Source of the DNA: Alistipes shahii WAL 8301
Lineage (GTDB): Bacteria; Bacteroidota; Bacteroidia; Bacteroidales; Rikenellaceae
Assembly (NCBI RefSeq): GCF_025145845.1
Contig: NZ_CP102253.1
Span: forward strand, 2,604,001-2,668,000
Length of the DNA stretch: 64,000 nucleotides
Direction: 5' to 3'
Shown here: piece after piece, positions 25,659 to 34,678 of the stretch
How the letters are laid out: the number at the start of each line of letters is the position of its first letter
Position numbering within the stretch: the first letter of the stretch is position 1
Program-made: the position numbers and the translations under genes
The notes under the pieces: generated by a model
What the model saw: the letters and a program-made list of their open reading frames with translations, nothing else
What the model was told of the DNA's origin: nothing
Database searches by the model: none

Positions 25659-27602
25659 TTATTTGATGTTGTGCGTGTTGTGAATGATGGTCCAGAGGTC
25701 GCCTTCGGGTTTCGCTCCGGCGGGCAGCTGGACGCTCTCCATCGGGTAGATGAACTTCTCGGGGTTGGCGATGGGTTTCCCGGCGGGCGACCGGAGCGGT
25801 TCGTCCGTTCGGGTTGCGGCCTGCGCCTTCGCCCGGGCGGCGTCCGGAGCCGCGCTGGTGGTCGCCGAACCCCATTTGGTGACTTTGTCGCCGACCGTGT
25901 TGGTCGCCGTCGCCATGAAGACGTACGTGGTTTCGGGCGTTACGCCGCTCTCCCCGGTGAAGAGGATGGCAAAGCCGTTTCCGTTGATGTAGGGGAGGTA
26001 CTCCTCCTTGAGGTCGTGTCCGAACTCTTCGATCACGGCCGGATAGTTGTCCGTGCTGACGTTCGCCAGGGCGCTCTGTTTGAAAATCGCGTAACGCACC
26101 GTTGCGATGTCGATGCCCTTCATGACGCCGGCTACGGTGTTGTGCGTCGGGCCGTAGTTGGCGTTGGTCGAGGCTGCGGCTGCGAACCACGCGGCTGCGG
26201 CCGTGCTGGTCTTCGTGGTGACGGAGTTGACGCAGACCGTTTCGGCGCCGCTCGACGAGGTGGCCAGCGTGAGCAGCGTGTAGGACGTGCCGGCGCTGAC
26301 TCCTTCCGTAAGTCCGTTGTAACCGTCGGCGCTGTTTACCGTCGCCGAGAGCAGCTCGGGGTTGAACTGGACTCCGTAATTGGGGTCTTTCAGGAATGCG
26401 GCGATGGCCTGTCGGTCGTAGGGATCGGAGAAGACCTGATTGAAGAGCTTGGTCGTCAGCGTACGGTAACGGACGTCCGTCACGTCGTCTCCCTTCCAGT
26501 GGGTCCACACGGAGTTGGTCCAGCCGTAACCCGTCAGGGCGAGGTAGGCGTTGGTGATGTAGAACCGCTGCGTGAACCAGTCGCTGCCGCCGTAGTTCGG
26601 ACCGGCGGAGTAGCCGTCGGCCGTGGTCTTGAACTGCGTGGAGGAGAGGTTCGAGGTGATGTTGCCCCGCAGGTCCATGCCGAAGGCGAAGATCACGTAG
26701 CTCAACTCGGGGGTGAGTCCCGTCATCTGGAGGCTCTGGGTTCCCGACTTGAGCATCGAGGCCATGGCCAGCTGGAGGCTGATGCCCTGCTTTTTGGCGT
26801 ATTCGACGATATAGGTCTGGAAGGCGGTCATCAGCTCTTCGGGCGAATACTTGGCGAAGGTCGTGGCCGGGAGAATTTCATAATAGTAGGTTTCGTCGCT
26901 GGAGGCGTAGATGTCGAACGCCACGGCGTCGGAGATGATCGTCGTCGGGGCGATGACCAGCGGCGGAACGTCGGCGTCCGAGGTGACGAACGAGAGCTGT
27001 GCGGCTTCCGAGTTGGTGAAGCGCGTGGCGTCGGACGTCATGGCGCGCACCGAGAAGGAGTAGGTGCGGCCCTTGTCGAGTTTCGACAGGATGACCGTAC
27101 GGTTTCGGGTGGTCGACACCTCCCCGCCGTCGACCGAGAACTCGTAGAGTTCCGCTTCGGGCACTTCGGTCCAGGAGATGACGGTTTTCGACGCATAGGC
27201 GCTGCCGAGCGTGATCTTCGGCTGGGGAAGCTGCTCCAGATCGTCGGTCAGCACGTGGATGTAGGTGAAGGGGGATTCGGTGTATTCGGCCGGGTCCCGG
27301 GGGCAGGCCTTGACCGCCACGACATACTCTTTCTGCCGTTCCAGACTGTTGAATTCCAGCCGGCAGCCGGTCGTCGAGGTCTCGCTCCCGCCGTCGAACG
27401 TGTAGACGTAGGACCCTGCGTCGTCGACGGCTTCCCAGCGGAGGGTGAATCCGGTGGTCGTCAGGTCGCTGACGATGATCTGCGGCTGTGCGACGGGTTG
27501 CAGGCCGGAGCCGGTCTCCGCCGCGTCGTCGTCCGACGAGCAGGCGCACAGTCCCGCGAGGGCCGCCGCCGCGAATGCCGCGTATTTATAAAAGGTTTTC
27601 AT
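25659..27602 (-). CDS. Fibronectin-type-III-like surface lipoprotein
   Basis: About 647 residues from MKTFYKYAAF. The signal sequence ends at a LAGLCAC lipobox, and the mature end CSSDDD is an acid-rich lipoprotein export signal used by Bacteroidota for surface display. Two Fn3-like beta-sandwich modules are visible (QPQIIVSDLTTTGFTLRWEAV and PQPKITLGSAYASKTVISWTEV, about residues 35-210), followed by a long unassigned region. No catalytic residues are recognised. It is encoded between the surface protease and SusC, so a substrate-binding or scaffold role is an inference from context. Confidence 0.75.
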   Translation of the reverse strand: MKTFYKYAAFAAAALAGLCACSSDDDAAETGSGLQPVAQPQIIVSDLTTTGFTLRWEAVDDAGSYVYTFDGGSETSTTGCRLEFNSLERQKEYVVAVKACPRDPAEYTESPFTYIHVLTDDLEQLPQPKITLGSAYASKTVISWTEVPEAELYEFSVDGGEVSTTRNRTVILSKLDKGRTYSFSVRAMTSDATRFTNSEAAQLSFVTSDADVPPLVIAPTTIISDAVAFDIYASSDETYYYEILPATTFAKYSPEELMTAFQTYIVEYAKKQGISLQLAMASMLKSGTQSLQMTGLTPELSYVIFAFGMDLRGNITSNLSSTQFKTTADGYSAGPNYGGSDWFTQRFYITNAYLALTGYGWTNSVWTHWKGDDVTDVRYRTLTTKLFNQVFSDPYDRQAIAAFLKDPNYGVQFNPELLSATVNSADGYNGLTEGVSAGTSYTLLTLATSSSGAETVCVNSVTTKTSTAAAAWFAAAASTNANYGPTHNTVAGVMKGIDIATVRYAIFKQSALANVSTDNYPAVIEEFGHDLKEEYLPYINGNGFAILFTGESGVTPETTYVFMATATNTVGDKVTKWGSATTSAAPDAARAKAQAATRTDEPLRSPAGKPIANPEKFIYPMESVQLPAGAKPEGDLWTIIHNTHNIK

Positions 27603-27634
27603 AGGTTTGATTCTCTTTTGCGTTAGTGAATGTG

Positions 27635-29554
27635 TCATTCGACGGTTACCTCGATCGGTTTGCGAATGGCCGCGCCGTCCGAGACGATGATCGTCGTCCG
27701 GCCTTTCTTGAGGCCGGTGAGCTTCATCACTCCGCCCCGAAGTTCGATCTTCACGAGGTCGGGAACGGAAACGGTGTACCCCAGGACATTGGTGGCGGTG
27801 AAGTGGTTGCTCAGGTCGATGCTGACGGTGTCGCCCACGCCGACCCGCTGCGCCGGGATGCCGTCGATCTTGGCGATGTTCCGCAGCAGCTTGTAGGTGT
27901 CGAGGCTGCCGATGCCCATGTTGCCCAGATACTGCTGGTATTTGCCGGTGCAGTAGCGGTCGACGGACTGGGTGCTGCTCAACAGCGCCTGCCGGAGCAT
28001 TTCGCCCGTAAGGCCCTTGCGTTTTTCAGCACCGTAGTAATAGCTGACGGCCAGCGCGCAGGCTCCCGACACGTGGGGGCAGGCCATCGAGGTCCCCTGG
28101 CTGCCTTCGTAGCCCGAAGAGCCGTCGGCGGCCACGCTCGTGCTGTAAACGCCGCCGTAGGCGTTGCTCAGCATCTGGTCGCCGCCCGGGGCCGAGATCT
28201 GGACCCATGTGCCGTAGTTGGTGTAGTAGGCCGGGGCGCCCGTGAACGCGGTTGCGCCCACGCTGATCGCGTTGGCGTCGGCGGCGGGATAGCAGACCTC
28301 GCTCGAAGCGTCGTTGCCCGCGGCGAAGAGGACGATGCCGCCGGCCATCGGGCCTGTCTGGTTGCCGTTTTCGTCCAGTCCCGCATATTTGTTGAAGTAC
28401 TCCATGGCACGCGAGAGCGCCGAGTAGGAACCGCGTGTCCAGTCGGTCACGGAGATGGTTCCGGCGGTGTATCCCCAGCTGTTCTGACAGATCACGGCGC
28501 CGTTGTCGGCGGCGTACTTGATGGCGCGGATCTGTCCGGCCAGTCCGGCGCCCGACGATCCGGACTCCGACTTGCCGAGAATCTCGCACGACATGATCTT
28601 CACGCCGTCGCCCCTGCCCGAGCCGCCTGCGATGCCGCAGACGCCCACGCCGTTGTTGTTCACGGCGGCGATCGTGCCGGCGACGTGCGTGCCGTGCATC
28701 AGTTCGGCCGAGAAATCCAGTTCGCCGGTCTCTTTGGTGAAGTTGTAGCCGTAAATGTCGTCCACATAGCCGTTGCCGTCGTCGTCGACGCCCGGCGTGC
28801 CGTTCAGTTCGGCCTCGTTGACCCACATGTTGGCGGCCAGGTCTTCGTGGTCGTACTTGACGCCCTGGTCCACGACGGCGACGATCACGTCGGGATTGCC
28901 CGTCGAGAGCTGCCAGGCAGCGTATACGTTGGCGTCGGCGCCCAGCTGGCTCGTCTGCGCGAAGATGTTTCCCGTGTTGTTGTAGTGCCATTGCATCTGC
29001 TGCGAGCGTTCGCTCTCGTTGAACGGGAAGGGGACGTTGCGCACCTCGTCTGCAATGGCGCGGGTGACGCTCTGCGCCCCGGCGGCGGGAGATGCCGCGC
29101 GGCGGTGGTCCGAAGTTTCGGCGGCCAGCGAGTATTCGATGATTTCGATGTCCTTGCACGAGGAGAGCAGGCTGGCCATCTCGCTCGTCGGGACCGACGG
29201 GTCGTATTTGGCGTAATACCAGAGGTGCAGGCCTTCCCTGCGGGTGCGTTCTTCGAAACGCCCGCCGTCCGGGAAGAGCCGTTCGAAACGTACGGTGTTC
29301 ACCGTGTTGAGGATGCGGTCGATCTCGTCGATGCCGCTGCCTTTTGAAACGCCCTGCGCGCGGCTCTTTTCCACGATGCCGGAGGCCTCGGTCTTCAGTT
29401 TGAGGATGATCTCGCCGCCGATGGCCGCCGGGGAGGCGTTGACGATGACGGGACCCGCGGTCTCTTCGCCGCCGCTCTGCGTGTCGTCCTTGGCGCACGA
29501 TGCCGCCGCGAGGACGGTTGCCGCCAGGAGAAGCGATTTGAATGGATATTTCAT
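27635..29554 (-). CDS. Subtilisin-like serine protease lipoprotein (S8 family)
   Basis: 639 residues with lipobox ASC and an acid-rich start CAKDDTQSGGEE, which suggests surface exposure. An N-terminal propeptide-like region (about 40-170) precedes the catalytic domain. The triad is visible: D229 in AVVDQGVKYDH, H287 in HGTHVAG and S489 in GTSMACPHVSG. The oxyanion asparagine lies in FAAGNDAS. The last about 75 residues form a small beta domain. It cleaves proteins outside the cell. Encoded with SusC/SusD, it probably makes peptides for uptake or matures neighbouring surface proteins. Confidence 0.92.
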   Translation of the reverse strand: MKYPFKSLLLAATVLAAASCAKDDTQSGGEETAGPVIVNASPAAIGGEIILKLKTEASGIVEKSRAQGVSKGSGIDEIDRILNTVNTVRFERLFPDGGRFEERTRREGLHLWYYAKYDPSVPTSEMASLLSSCKDIEIIEYSLAAETSDHRRAASPAAGAQSVTRAIADEVRNVPFPFNESERSQQMQWHYNNTGNIFAQTSQLGADANVYAAWQLSTGNPDVIVAVVDQGVKYDHEDLAANMWVNEAELNGTPGVDDDGNGYVDDIYGYNFTKETGELDFSAELMHGTHVAGTIAAVNNNGVGVCGIAGGSGRGDGVKIMSCEILGKSESGSSGAGLAGQIRAIKYAADNGAVICQNSWGYTAGTISVTDWTRGSYSALSRAMEYFNKYAGLDENGNQTGPMAGGIVLFAAGNDASSEVCYPAADANAISVGATAFTGAPAYYTNYGTWVQISAPGGDQMLSNAYGGVYSTSVAADGSSGYEGSQGTSMACPHVSGACALAVSYYYGAEKRKGLTGEMLRQALLSSTQSVDRYCTGKYQQYLGNMGIGSLDTYKLLRNIAKIDGIPAQRVGVGDTVSIDLSNHFTATNVLGYTVSVPDLVKIELRGGVMKLTGLKKGRTTIIVSDGAAIRKPIEVTVE

Positions 29555-29573
29555 AGACGATCAGTTTTTAGTG

Positions 29574-31100
29574 TTATTCCCGGATGCAGCGTATCTGTGC
29601 GGAACAGTCGTGCGCGCCGAGCCTGTAATTGCACCAGTTGGGGTTGAAGTTCACGAAGTAGGCCGATGACTTCGTCGCGTCGGGAGTCGCCTGGGCGGTC
29701 CAGTAGAATGCCATGCCGCCCGTGTAGTTGCAGATGCTCACCGAGATGTAGTCCGTGTAGTAGATGTTGCCGGCCATCGGGTAGTAGTCGCCGGTGTTTT
29801 TCCAGCGGCGCCCGCAGTCTTCGTAGGCGTTCCAGTCCCATTTGGCGCTGACGCCGGTTTCGTCGTAATCCGCCGCTGCGCCGCCGTTGGTGATCGAGTT
29901 GTTTCCGGCGGGAATGCCCCAGAGATCGGGTCCCGGGACCTTGTAGCCCGGAGGGCAGGGGTCGAAAATGGTCTTCTCGGGACCCCACAGCCCCGGATGC
30001 GTGGCCTTCGGGTCTGTTCCCGTGCAGTACCAGTCGGCGTGGCCGTTGTACGGCGATTGCAGGTAGGTCATCGGGTTCAGGATCGAATTGGGAATGTTGG
30101 CCGGCGGCGTGGCGAGCACGGCGGCCTGCGCGTTGTAGACCCATGTTCCCGTTCCGTCGCCGATCGCGGTGTTCGGTTCGTTGTAGGCCGGGACGTTGTT
30201 GCCGTCGGTATCCGCGTGGTAGGGCGATCGCGAAGGCGTGAAGGGGTCCTTGCGGCCCCACTCGTAGAACATGCCTCGGTTGCCCACGTCCATCGGGGTG
30301 TTGTTCAGCGCTCCGAGGTTGCGGTCCATGATCACGGCGGCGACTTTGCCTTCCGAGTCGATGTGGTCGTGCGCCGTGATTTCGTCGTTGCAGACCCAGA
30401 TGTGCCAGCTCCAGACGATGTTGCCTTTGATGTCCTTCACGGCGATCACGGCGTTGCCCTCCGAACGCCCCGTCGAGAAGGTCACGTAGCCGCCCCGGTA
30501 GATCGGCGCGCCGTCGATGATTTCGCGCGACATGGTCTTGTCGCCGTCGTGGCGCGATTCCCAGAGCAGTTCGGCGAAGGCGCCGTCCTCGATGGCGAGT
30601 CCGTAGTTGGCGATGTAGTCGCTGACTCCGTCGCCGCCGCCGTTGCCCTTGACCGATGCGTCGAATTTGTAAACGCCGCCGGTCCGGGCGATGTAGCAGT
30701 TGGCCGTGCCTTCGGCGCTCAGGTTGACGCTCCGTTCGGCGCGCTGTACGAGCGCGACCTCCTGCGAAACGGTCTCCCCGTTCTTCTCGGCGCTGACCGT
30801 GAGTTTGCCCGTCAGGGTTTCGGCTCCGGCGTTGATCAGGGTCTCGACCAGCAGGGCGTTGCCGTCCTGCCGGGCGACGGTGAACCAGTCGCCTTCGGCG
30901 GCGTAGTCCCAGCCGTCGGCGTTCGTCGCCACGGTGATCACGGCGTTGCCTCCGTCGGCGTCGAAGATCACTTTTTGGCTCGACACCTCCACGTAGGCCT
31001 TGCTTTCGCCCTCCTCCGGCCATATCCGGGTGGTTTCGGTGCAGGCTGCCAGCAGTGCGGCCGACAGCACTGCGATGCTGCATATTATCGTATTTTTCAT
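29574..31100 (-). CDS. BACON plus FISUMP-domain surface lipoprotein
   Basis: 508 residues from MKNTIICSIAVLSAALLAAC, a lipoprotein signal. Residues about 35-120 look like a BACON-type domain (VSSQKVIFDADGGNAVITVATNADGW with a tryptophan strand end). The C-terminal two-thirds carry the Fibrobacter-major-paralogue (FISUMP) signature: MDRNLGALNNTP, GMFYEWGRKDPF, FDPCPPGYKVPGPDLWG and a final CSAQIRCIRE. FISUMP domains are common in Bacteroidota surface proteins; a binding function is suspected but not proven. The reading frame stays open far upstream, but the signal peptide fixes the start. Confidence 0.83.
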   Translation of the reverse strand: MKNTIICSIAVLSAALLAACTETTRIWPEEGESKAYVEVSSQKVIFDADGGNAVITVATNADGWDYAAEGDWFTVARQDGNALLVETLINAGAETLTGKLTVSAEKNGETVSQEVALVQRAERSVNLSAEGTANCYIARTGGVYKFDASVKGNGGGDGVSDYIANYGLAIEDGAFAELLWESRHDGDKTMSREIIDGAPIYRGGYVTFSTGRSEGNAVIAVKDIKGNIVWSWHIWVCNDEITAHDHIDSEGKVAAVIMDRNLGALNNTPMDVGNRGMFYEWGRKDPFTPSRSPYHADTDGNNVPAYNEPNTAIGDGTGTWVYNAQAAVLATPPANIPNSILNPMTYLQSPYNGHADWYCTGTDPKATHPGLWGPEKTIFDPCPPGYKVPGPDLWGIPAGNNSITNGGAAADYDETGVSAKWDWNAYEDCGRRWKNTGDYYPMAGNIYYTDYISVSICNYTGGMAFYWTAQATPDATKSSAYFVNFNPNWCNYRLGAHDCSAQIRCIRE

Positions 31101-31123
31101 GTTCGGGATCGTTTTGTGTTCGT

Positions 31124-34100
31124 CTATTCCTTCCACGTGGTGGGGATCTTGTCGTAGTCCGAGAGTTTCGTACATCCCGCGAAACTGCTCTTGGCGGCGG
31201 TGATTGCGGTGAGTCCCGAGGCGGCGGCATTCTCCGCCGTGCGGTCGTACAGGTGGTATTTCACGCCGTCGACGACCGTGTAGGGCGATTCGCCTTCGAG
31301 CGACGCGCAGCCCTGGAAGGTCGAAGTCAGCGTCTTGAGCTTTACGGCTTCGTCGAACAGGCTCACCGGAACGCTCCTGAGCATCCCGCAATCGCGGAAG
31401 AGATTCGCGACGCTGGTCAGTTTGACGGGGCTGACCAGCATGTTCTTGCCGACCTCTTCGAGCGACGTACAACCGTCGAAGACCGAATTGAACATGGTGG
31501 CCGAAGCGCAGTTGAACACCTCCGACCCGACGCGGACCAGTCCCGTGCAGTCGGCGAACAGGCTGGTGTAGGTTGAAATCTGCGTGGTTTTCAGCAGCCC
31601 GTCGGGGATCTCCCGGAGTGAGGTACAGTTGAGGAATGCCTTCTGGAAATTGAGCGACGTGCCGTTCAGTCCCGTGAAGGCGTCCGGCGCGATGCTTTCG
31701 ATTCCCGAGCAGCCGGAGAACATCTCCGTCAGGGTCTTCGTCTTGGTGTTGGCTTCGAACAGGCGCGAGGGAACCATCGTGAGGCGGGTGCAGTTCAGGA
31801 AGCACTGGGCCACGGTGGTCGCGTTGACGTTCTTGGCGAAGAGCCCTGCCGGAATCGTCTCCAGGGCGGAGCATTCGGAGAATGTGTTGTTGAAGGCCGT
31901 CGCCCCGGTCAGTCCGTCGAAGATTCCGGCGGGCACGCTCTTCAGCGCCGTGGCCCCTGCGAAGAGGCGGTCGCATTTGGCCGAGGCCGTGCTCTTCCCG
32001 AAGAGGAGGCCGACCGATTCGAGGGCCGTGCAGTTCTCCAGGGCGTTGGAATAGGTCGTCACTTTCGGGTTGCCGGCGAACAGTCCGTCGGGCAGCGTCG
32101 TCAGTGCGGCGCAGTTCTGGAACACCTTGCCGAAGGTCGTGACGGAGGGATTGCGGCTGAACAGACCGGCGGGAACCGTTTTCAGTCCCGACGCCGCGAA
32201 TACGCTGGTGGCGGTCGCCAGATTCGGCATCCCGGCGAAAATATCCTCCGGAACGCTTTCGAGCAGCGTGCAGTTTTCGAACAGGCTGCCGATGCTGGTG
32301 ATCGCGGGTGCGCCGGCGAAAGCCTCCGCGGAAACGGTTTTCAGGTTGTCGCAGTCCTTGAACATCGAGGAGATATTCTTGCAGGCGGCGCAGCCGGAGA
32401 TGATGTTGGCGCCGATCTCTTCAAGCCCCGTACAGCCTGCGAACAGGCCCGAGAACGAGGTGACTTTGGAAAGTCCGCCGAGGACGCCTTCGGGGATGCT
32501 TTTGAGCGAGGTGCAGCCTTTGAAGACATTGGTGAACGAGGTGACCGCCGTATTGGTGGCGAACAGCCCTGCGGGGAGCGTCGTGAGCGACGCGCAGCCG
32601 TTGAAGGCGTCGTTGAAGGCGGTGACCAGGGTAAAGCCGTCGAACAGCCCTGCGGGCACTTCGGTCAGCGAGGTGCAGTCCTTGAAGATGTTGTTGAAGG
32701 CGGTCTTCGTCACGGTCGTGAAGGCTCCGCTGCTTTTGAACAGCTCGGCCGGGACGCTTTGCAGTTCGCTGCATCCGGTGAAACAGCTCATAAAGGTCGT
32801 CACCTTGCCGCAGCCTGCGAACAGGTCGGCGGGAACGCTCTGGATGGCCGTTTTGCTGAATGCGCTCTGGAAATTGGTGACCTTGTGGTTGTTGGCGAAC
32901 AGGCCGTCCGGGACGGATTTCAGGCTTGTTCCCGAGAAGAGCATGCGGAACGAGTCGACCTCGGGGTTGTTGGCGAACAGGCCGGCCGGGACGGATTCGA
33001 ACGACTCGCTGTTGGCGAACAGCGAGTTGAAGGTTGTCACCTTCTTGTTGTTGGCGAAGAGTTTTTCGGGAACCGTCTTCAGTTTGCCGTTCGAGAAGAT
33101 GATCGAACAGTCGGTCAGCTCCGTGTTGCGAGAGAAGAAATCCTCGTCGATCTGGGTGATCGCCGTGCCGGAGAAGAGCGAACCTACCGAGGTGATCTTC
33201 GTGCAGTTGTAAAGCAGGTCGGCGGGCACTTCGGTGACCATGTTGCAGTTCTGGAAGCAGTAGGCGAAGGTTTCCGCCTCGGTTGCATGGTCGAACAGCC
33301 CGTCGGGAACGGCTTCGAGGACGCGGCAGTCGGCAAATGCATAGTGGAAGGAGGTGACCTTGGCGAAGGCTTCGGTGTTGTCGGAGGGAATCCGTTTCAG
33401 CTCGCGGCAGTTCTGGAATGCGCGCGCCATCGAGGTCAGCCCCGTGCGGCCCCAGTTGTAAACCTCCTTGAACTGGTTGCCCAGTCCGTAGTCGGGGATG
33501 TCGTAGGAGTTGAGCGACGTCACGTTGCCCTTGACCGAGACGATGTAGTAGCCCGGGTCGGTGTAGGTGTGCGAGGGGTAGGCGGAGGTGACGTTCTCCT
33601 CGATGCTGCCGTCGCCCCAGTCGATGGTGGCGTCGATGGCCTTGTCGAACGGCAGATAGGTCTTCAGGCTCGACGAGGTGATGTCGATTCCGAGGATGAA
33701 GGCGTCGAGGTCCAGACCGGTCTGGGAGACGGTGACGACCTGTTCGGTCTGGTTCTGTTTGCCGTCGCCGGCCGATACGGTGATGGTTGCGGTGCGGGAC
33801 GATCCGCTCGAATTGGTCTCTGCGGTGATTGTAAGTCCCTGCTCGGTTTTCGTGGCGGAGAGCCAGTCGGAATTTTCGGAAAGCGTGTACTCCCAGTCGT
33901 AGTTGGATCTGATTCCCAACTCTTTTTTGTCGGATTCGGTGGGAGTGGGCGAGAGGGGAATGGTTTTTAGCGAAACGTTGACGTAGACGGCGCGGTCCTG
34001 CGTGACGCGGATCGTTTCAGAGACGGGATTACCCCCCCCCTCGCCGGCAATCAGCACGAAGGTCGTTTCGCGGTCCTCGATCTCCTCGTTGGGGTCGAGC

Positions 34101-34666
34101 GTCATCGTGACTTTGTCGCCCTGCTGTTCGAGAAGCAGCCACGGGCAGTCTTTGGTTTCGAAGATCCAGTCTTCGTCGGTCGACTGCACTTCGAATTCGG
34201 CGGTCAGTTCGCCGACGGCGGGAATCTGGAAGTTGTTTTTCGATGCGGCGATTTCGAGCGTGCCGTACGCGTTCTGCGTGGCGGAGATGGTCGCGGTCTT
34301 GTCGCCGGCGGTAATGGTGATCGTAGCCTGCTGCTGCTCCTCGACCTTGTTGCCCTCGCAGTTCAGGACGAGCTGGTCGGCGACGTCGTCTTTCTCGATG
34401 GTCAGCCAGCCGGCGTTGACGGCGTCGTATTTCCACGTCGTGTTGGTCTGGATGTCCACGACGACCTCTCCGCCCAGGCTCTTGAAGCCGATCGAGGCGT
34501 TGCGTTCGTCTTCAGCGGCGAACCATGTGTTTTTCGACGAGATGCCCAGTTCGGCCGCAATGCCGGACGGTTCGTCGCCCGGGACGGGGTTGGTGTAGGT
34601 GATCGTCTCTTCGGAGCACCCCATCATGCCGAGCAGTAAAGCTGTCAGTGCATATAATTTTTTCAT
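31124..34666 (-). CDS. BspA-like leucine-rich-repeat surface lipoprotein with BACON and PKD domains
   Basis: 1180 residues with lipobox MMGCSEE. The order of parts is: three BACON-like modules (about 35-330), a PKD-like module (DATIDWGDGS ... SHTYTDPGYYIVSVKG, about 350-390), then about 26 leucine-rich repeats of roughly 25 residues with the pattern F..C..L..VP.GLF..N..VT.F (about 410-1130), and a short end domain. Such repeats usually bind host or bacterial surface ligands, as in Tannerella BspA. A run of nine G bases on the coding strand (34040-34032, codons 209-212) lies before the repeats, and slippage there would truncate the protein. It is the second gene of the surface operon. Confidence 0.88.
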   Translation of the reverse strand: MKKLYALTALLLGMMGCSEETITYTNPVPGDEPSGIAAELGISSKNTWFAAEDERNASIGFKSLGGEVVVDIQTNTTWKYDAVNAGWLTIEKDDVADQLVLNCEGNKVEEQQQATITITAGDKTATISATQNAYGTLEIAASKNNFQIPAVGELTAEFEVQSTDEDWIFETKDCPWLLLEQQGDKVTMTLDPNEEIEDRETTFVLIAGEGGGNPVSETIRVTQDRAVYVNVSLKTIPLSPTPTESDKKELGIRSNYDWEYTLSENSDWLSATKTEQGLTITAETNSSGSSRTATITVSAGDGKQNQTEQVVTVSQTGLDLDAFILGIDITSSSLKTYLPFDKAIDATIDWGDGSIEENVTSAYPSHTYTDPGYYIVSVKGNVTSLNSYDIPDYGLGNQFKEVYNWGRTGLTSMARAFQNCRELKRIPSDNTEAFAKVTSFHYAFADCRVLEAVPDGLFDHATEAETFAYCFQNCNMVTEVPADLLYNCTKITSVGSLFSGTAITQIDEDFFSRNTELTDCSIIFSNGKLKTVPEKLFANNKKVTTFNSLFANSESFESVPAGLFANNPEVDSFRMLFSGTSLKSVPDGLFANNHKVTNFQSAFSKTAIQSVPADLFAGCGKVTTFMSCFTGCSELQSVPAELFKSSGAFTTVTKTAFNNIFKDCTSLTEVPAGLFDGFTLVTAFNDAFNGCASLTTLPAGLFATNTAVTSFTNVFKGCTSLKSIPEGVLGGLSKVTSFSGLFAGCTGLEEIGANIISGCAACKNISSMFKDCDNLKTVSAEAFAGAPAITSIGSLFENCTLLESVPEDIFAGMPNLATATSVFAASGLKTVPAGLFSRNPSVTTFGKVFQNCAALTTLPDGLFAGNPKVTTYSNALENCTALESVGLLFGKSTASAKCDRLFAGATALKSVPAGIFDGLTGATAFNNTFSECSALETIPAGLFAKNVNATTVAQCFLNCTRLTMVPSRLFEANTKTKTLTEMFSGCSGIESIAPDAFTGLNGTSLNFQKAFLNCTSLREIPDGLLKTTQISTYTSLFADCTGLVRVGSEVFNCASATMFNSVFDGCTSLEEVGKNMLVSPVKLTSVANLFRDCGMLRSVPVSLFDEAVKLKTLTSTFQGCASLEGESPYTVVDGVKYHLYDRTAENAAASGLTAITAAKSSFAGCTKLSDYDKIPTTWKE
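34032..34040 (-). repeat. G9 homopolymer inside the BspA-like gene
   Basis: Nine consecutive C on the plus strand encode Glu-Gly-Gly-Gly at codons 209-212. A one-base length change would shift the frame and remove the PKD and leucine-rich part. Confidence 0.9.
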
Positions 34667-34678
34667 GTGTGCTGCGGT

